Origin: Pseudomonas sp. RIT-PI-q
Lineage (GTDB): Bacteria > Pseudomonadota > Gammaproteobacteria > Pseudomonadales > Pseudomonadaceae
Reading direction: 5' to 3'
Length of the DNA: 53,566 bases
NCBI RefSeq assembly: GCF_001297125.1
Contig: NZ_LHPC01000014.1
Coordinates: forward strand, 1 to 53,566
Position 1 is the first letter of the stretch. Each line of letters starts with the position of its first letter. A program made the position numbers and the translations under genes. Shown piece by piece: positions 51,484-53,566 of this stretch. The notes beneath the pieces were generated by a model that had not been told where the DNA came from, ran no database searches, and saw nothing but the letters and a program-made list of their open reading frames with translations.

Positions 51484-53244
51484 TCAGCCGCGATGGCGCC
51501 TGCGGAAATAGTCAACCAGACCTTGAGTCGAACAGTCGTCGGCAGGCGGCGGTTCGAAACCCGTCAGGCTGCCATAGACGCTTGTTCCCAACTCCTTCCC
51601 CAGCTCCACACCCCACTGATCGAAAGAGTTGATCCCCCAAACCACCCCCTGCACGAACACTTTGTGTTCATACAGCGCGATCAAAGCACCGAGACGCCGT
51701 GGATCGAGGGTTTCCATCACCAGGGTGTTGCTGGGGCGGTTACCCGGGATCACTTTGTGCGGTGCCAGACGTTGCACATTGGCTTTCGACAGCCCCTTGC
51801 TCCGCAATTCAGCCTCGACCTCCTTCCGGTTTTTGCCGCGCATCAGCGCCTGGCTCTGCGACAAACAGTTGGCGTACAACCAATGATGGTGATCGGCCAC
51901 GGGCTTGTGGCTGACGACCGGAACGATAAAGTCTGCCGGGATCAGCGCAGTCCCTTGGTGCAACAACTGGTGATACGCATGTTGACCATTGCAGCCGACG
52001 CCACCCCAGATCACCGGCCCGGTCCCGCAGGACACCGCCGAGCCGTCCTGACGGATGCTCTTGCCGCTGGATTCCATGTCCATCTGCTGCAAGTGCTTTA
52101 CGAAGTTTCGCAAGTAATGATCGTAAGGCAGGAACGCATGGGCCTGGGCATCCCAGAAATTGCGATACCAGATGCCCAGCATCGCCAGCAGCACTGGCAT
52201 GTTGCTTTCGAACGGCTCGTTGAGGAAATGGCAATCCATCGCATAGGCGCCGCTGAGCAACTCCTTGAAGTGGGTCATGCCGATGGCCAGGGCAATCGGT
52301 AAACCGATCGCCGACCATAGCGAATAGCGACCACCGACCCAGTCCCACATCGGCAAAATGTTGTTCTCGCGAATACCGAAATCGATGGCCGCCTGATTGT
52401 TGCTGGTGACGGCAATGAAATGCCGGTGCAACTGCTGCTCGTTGCCACCGCTGCTCAAGTACCAGGCACGGGCGGCCTGGGCGTTTTTCAACGTTTCCAG
52501 GGTGGCGAACGTCTTGCTGGAAACGATGAACAACGTGGTTTCGGCGTTCAGGCGAGCCGTCAACTCATGGAATTCGCTGCCATCGATGTTTGCCAGGTAA
52601 TGACAGCGCACCCCGGACGGGTGGCTGTAAGGCAAGAGCGCCTCGGACACCAGTTCCGGCCCGAGGAAAGAACCACCAATGCCGATGTTGACCACGTCAG
52701 TGATCGCTTTATCGGTGTAACCGCGCCATAACTGGTTATGGATGCGGCCGACGATGTCGGTCATTTTCCCCAGTGTGTCGTGGACGTCGCGCATCAAGTT
52801 GCGCCCGTCGACGATCAAGCGATCACCCACCGGACGGCGCAAGGCCGTATGCAAGGCAGGACGACGCTCCGAGGCGTTGACCTGCTCGCCGATGAACATC
52901 GCCTGGATCGCTTCGCCGAGACCCGACTCCCGCGCCAGTTGCAGCAACAGATCGCGGGTTTCAGCGGTGATCAGGTTCTTCGAATAATCGAGGAAAAGAC
53001 CACAACTGGACGCTGAAAACGCTTTGAAACGTCCGGTATCAGCCTCGAATGCCTCGCGCATGTTGAAGCGCTGCATGGCCAGACGATGCTTTTGCAACGC
53101 CCGCCAGGAAGGCAGGCTGGTCGCATCAAGAGGTTGCAAATAATGCTTGGTGGAAGCTGGCTGCTCAGACGCCGGCGGCGCCGACTCCAATGCACGTGGC
53201 CTAGCCTTGGAACGCAGTGCTTCACTATCGACATCTGCCTGCAT
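51484..53244 (-). CDS. pgi: Glucose-6-phosphate isomerase with N-terminal extension
   Basis: Interconverts glucose 6-phosphate and fructose 6-phosphate. The family signatures [19 protein letters not shown] and [17 protein letters not shown] are complete. The substrate loops [11 protein letters not shown] and [10 protein letters not shown], the catalytic Glu in MESSGKS and His in NGQHAYHQ are present. At 586 residues it is about 30-40 longer than the usual Pseudomonas enzyme; the extra N-terminal part ([20 protein letters not shown]) is Ala/Pro-rich. The start is well supported: GGGGAG lies 5 bases upstream, and the transketolase stop falls between that Shine-Dalgarno and the ATG, so the genes are coupled. 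It may be a second, pathway-specific copy. Confidence 0.93.
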   Translation of the reverse strand: MQADVDSEALRSKARPRALESAPPASEQPASTKHYLQPLDATSLPSWRALQKHRLAMQRFNMREAFEADTGRFKAFSASSCGLFLDYSKNLITAETRDLLLQLARESGLGEAIQAMFIGEQVNASERRPALHTALRRPVGDRLIVDGRNLMRDVHDTLGKMTDIVGRIHNQLWRGYTDKAITDVVNIGIGGSFLGPELVSEALLPYSHPSGVRCHYLANIDGSEFHELTARLNAETTLFIVSSKTFATLETLKNAQAARAWYLSSGGNEQQLHRHFIAVTSNNQAAIDFGIRENNILPMWDWVGGRYSLWSAIGLPIALAIGMTHFKELLSGAYAMDCHFLNEPFESNMPVLLAMLGIWYRNFWDAQAHAFLPYDHYLRNFVKHLQQMDMESSGKSIRQDGSAVSCGTGPVIWGGVGCNGQHAYHQLLHQGTALIPADFIVPVVSHKPVADHHHWLYANCLSQSQALMRGKNRKEVEAELRSKGLSKANVQRLAPHKVIPGNRPSNTLVMETLDPRRLGALIALYEHKVFVQGVVWGINSFDQWGVELGKELGTSVYGSLTGFEPPPADDCSTQGLVDYFRRRHRG

Positions 53245-53246
53245 GG

Positions 53247-53566
53247 CTACTCCCCCACCGGCGACTTGATCAGCAGGGTCTGCGCCGTATCGAGCAGGCT
53301 TTCGAGGGTAATCCCGAAGTGCTCATATAAGGCCGGCGCAGGCGCCGACTCGCCGTAGGTGGTCATGCCGATGACGCGGCCTTCCAGGCCCACGTACTTG
53401 TACCAGTAGTCGGCGTGAGCCGCTTCGATGGCGATACGGGCGCTGACCTGCAACGGCAGGACCGCTTGTTTGTAGCCGGCGTCCTGCGCATCGAACACGC
53501 TGGTGCACGGCATCGAAACCACACGCACCTTGCGACCTTGCTCGGTGAGCTTGTCGTACGCCTGAA
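53247..53566 (-). CDS. tkt: Transketolase, C-terminal end (cut by window edge)
   Basis: The last 106 residues are visible. [20 protein letters not shown] and [17 protein letters not shown] are the C-terminal transketolase domain, followed by [20 protein letters not shown] and the end LIKSPVGE. The thiamine-binding parts lie outside. The stop is 2 bases before the pgi start, forming a tkt-pgi operon that suggests a sugar-phosphate pathway upstream of the window. Confidence 0.92.
   Translation of the reverse strand, partial: QAYDKLTEQGRKVRVVSMPCTSVFDAQDAGYKQAVLPLQVSARIAIEAAHADYWYKYVGLEGRVIGMTTYGESAPAPALYEHFGITLESLLDTAQTLLIKSPVGE

Noticed and set aside
1..53566. CRISPR arrays, tRNA/rRNA genes, prophage or toxin-antitoxin/defence loci
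   Set aside because: Looked for on both strands; the repeats present are dispersed REP-type hairpins without regular spacers, and no gene of these classes was recognised.

Overview
The window is chromosomal DNA from a fluorescent-type Pseudomonas. The evidence is the GC-rich coding sequence, many Pseudomonas-style REP hairpins (GTAGGAGC and GTGGGAGC ends), and Pseudomonas-like creatininase, creatinase, Mhp, hydroxyproline and transport genes. It reads as a run of accessory catabolic modules: four nutrient pathways with their own regulators and transporters, followed by small housekeeping or hypothetical genes.

1-298: 5' part of an IS110-family (IS1111-type) transposase cut by the window edge. 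580-8605: creatinine/creatine module, with creatininase, an APC permease and a GlxA-type regulator on the plus strand, and an MHS transporter, creatinase and a second GlxA-type regulator on the minus strand. The expected products are sarcosine and urea; no sarcosine oxidase is present. 8833-18702: a complete meta-cleavage pathway for 3-(3-hydroxyphenyl)propionate, mhpR divergent from mhpABCDFET, ending in an OprD-type porin. A 15-bp palindrome between mhpR and mhpA looks like the MhpR operator.

19283-35920: a large hydroxyproline module. lhpA epimerises trans-4-hydroxy-L-proline, lhpBFE oxidises the D-isomer, lhpC deaminates the pyrroline and lhpG oxidises 2-oxoglutarate semialdehyde to 2-oxoglutarate. 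A polar amino acid ABC transporter operon contains an aconitase X (cis-3-hydroxy-L-proline dehydratase type). lhpD (pyrroline-2-carboxylate reductase) would finish the 3-hydroxyproline branch. A second proline-racemase-family protein has Ser and Thr where the family has two catalytic Cys. A GntR/FCD regulator and an AraC/PAS regulator are embedded. The same sequence, TCGTATACGA or near it, lies before the GntR gene, the ABC operon and lhpC, so the GntR protein is the likely local repressor.

36031-37467: HxlR regulator and SDR gene, divergent, with three copies of an operator between them. 37480-40570: Tat-signal aldo/keto reductase overlapping an MFS/nucleotide-exchanger-like membrane protein, then a membrane-anchored alpha/beta hydrolase. 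40635-44275: D-glucarate dehydratase and transporter, with a divergent LysR gene broken by one frameshift. 44382-51183: outer-membrane protein of unknown role, MocR/EamA divergent pair, two small conserved proteins, a CAP-domain protein, and an HTH-protein gene broken by a 2-nt slip. 51484-53566: a pgi gene translationally coupled to the end of a transketolase gene that leaves the window.

I found no tRNA, rRNA, CRISPR array, prophage or defence system. The most interesting material is the hydroxyproline module (Ser/Thr racemase-family paralogue, aconitase X inside a transporter operon, shared GntR sites), the triple HxlR operator, and the A-rich Crc/Hfq-like motifs before mhp genes.
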